Positions 44,922-44,989 of a DNA stretch of 44,989 bases are shown here, piece after piece. Where the stretch lies: positions 1-44,989 of the forward strand of contig JAEIOE010000014.1 in assembly GCA_016342455.1 (NCBI GenBank), written 5' to 3'. This DNA comes from Mycoplasmatota bacterium (lineage in GTDB: Bacteria > Bacillota_I > Bacilli_A > Izemoplasmatales > Hujiaoplasmataceae). Under the pieces are notes generated by a model. That model made no database searches. It was not told where the DNA came from and saw only the letters and a program-made list of their open reading frames with translations. How positions within the stretch are numbered: position 1 is the stretch's first letter; the number at the start of each line of letters is the position of its first letter. Position numbers and translations under genes: made by a program.

Positions 44922-44989
44922 CGACCTCTGTGGTCGGCTACGAAAACCACCCGCTGTGCGGGTGAGCACATAAGAGCCGTGGCGATAAA
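44922..44989. repeat. GC-rich hairpin element at the right edge, REP-like or mobile-element end (partial)
   Basis: About 68 bases differ sharply in composition from the AT-rich genome. They hold a hairpin CGACC-TCTGT-GGTCG (44922-44936), a second perfect hairpin CACCCGC-TGT-GCGGGTG (44948-44964), and a longer-range pairing CGGCT (44935-44939) with AGCCG (44975-44979). No second copy is present in the window. Clustered GC-rich palindromes beyond a terminator resemble REP/RAYT or IS200/IS605-type ends, but the class is not proven. The element is cut by the window end. Confidence 0.45.

Overview
The window is a 45 kb piece of a low-GC, Firmicutes/Tenericutes-type chromosome centred on the replication origin. 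AT content is very high and most proteins are rich in Lys, Asn and Ile. TGG encodes Trp throughout and TGA is a real stop (tyrA; phoP, where TGA overlaps the phoR ATG). The code is therefore the standard one, which excludes the TGA=Trp mycoplasmas and spiroplasmas. SpoVG, IspE (MEP pathway), a complete Pst system, RnpA-YidC-KhpB and many lean operons suggest an Acholeplasma/Izemoplasma/Haloplasma-like or erysipelotrichial lineage. That placement is inference; no 16S gene is present.

Layout. oriC lies at about 29.2-30.9 kb. Left of it nearly everything is on the minus strand, right of it everything is on the plus strand, so genes point away from the origin. The exception is the aromatic operon (16.8-23.7 kb, plus strand), which faces the leftward fork. 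Left arm, from oriC outward: dnaA, dnaN, an FAD dehydrogenase, purA, an aminotransferase, the opposing shikimate/tyrosine operon, a flavin reductase-folD-purB-surface protein-PspC operon, the phosphate operon pstSCAB-phoU-phoP-phoR, a Y-family polymerase with its YolD partner, and ispE, spoVG and prs. Right arm: rpmH-rnpA-yidC-khpB-pth, a 0.6 kb gene-free stretch, an SDR, mfd, then yaaA-recF-gyrB-gyrA and a GC-rich hairpin tail at the window edge.

How the genes work together. The Pst/Pho block is a self-contained phosphate-starvation regulon: transporter, PhoU brake, response regulator and sensor kinase behind one set of PhoP-like repeats upstream of pstS. The aromatic operon makes chorismate from PEP and erythrose-4-phosphate (aroF, aroB, aroQ, aroE-aroK fusion, aroA, aroC) and carries prephenate dehydrogenase. 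The adjacent opposing aminotransferase could finish tyrosine, but chorismate mutase is not in the window. purA and purB supply the IMP-to-AMP branch.

Most unusual observations. The phosphate-binding lipoprotein PstS appears circularly permuted: its canonical C-terminal half comes first. Its partner PstA has an extra extracytoplasmic PDZ-like insert. The YidC insertase is a lipoprotein with an added BamE/BLIP-like domain. The origin shows a clear DnaA-box/DnaA-trio unwinding element. Shikimate dehydrogenase and shikimate kinase are fused in one protein. A small membrane-protein gene behind aroF has lost its start codon.
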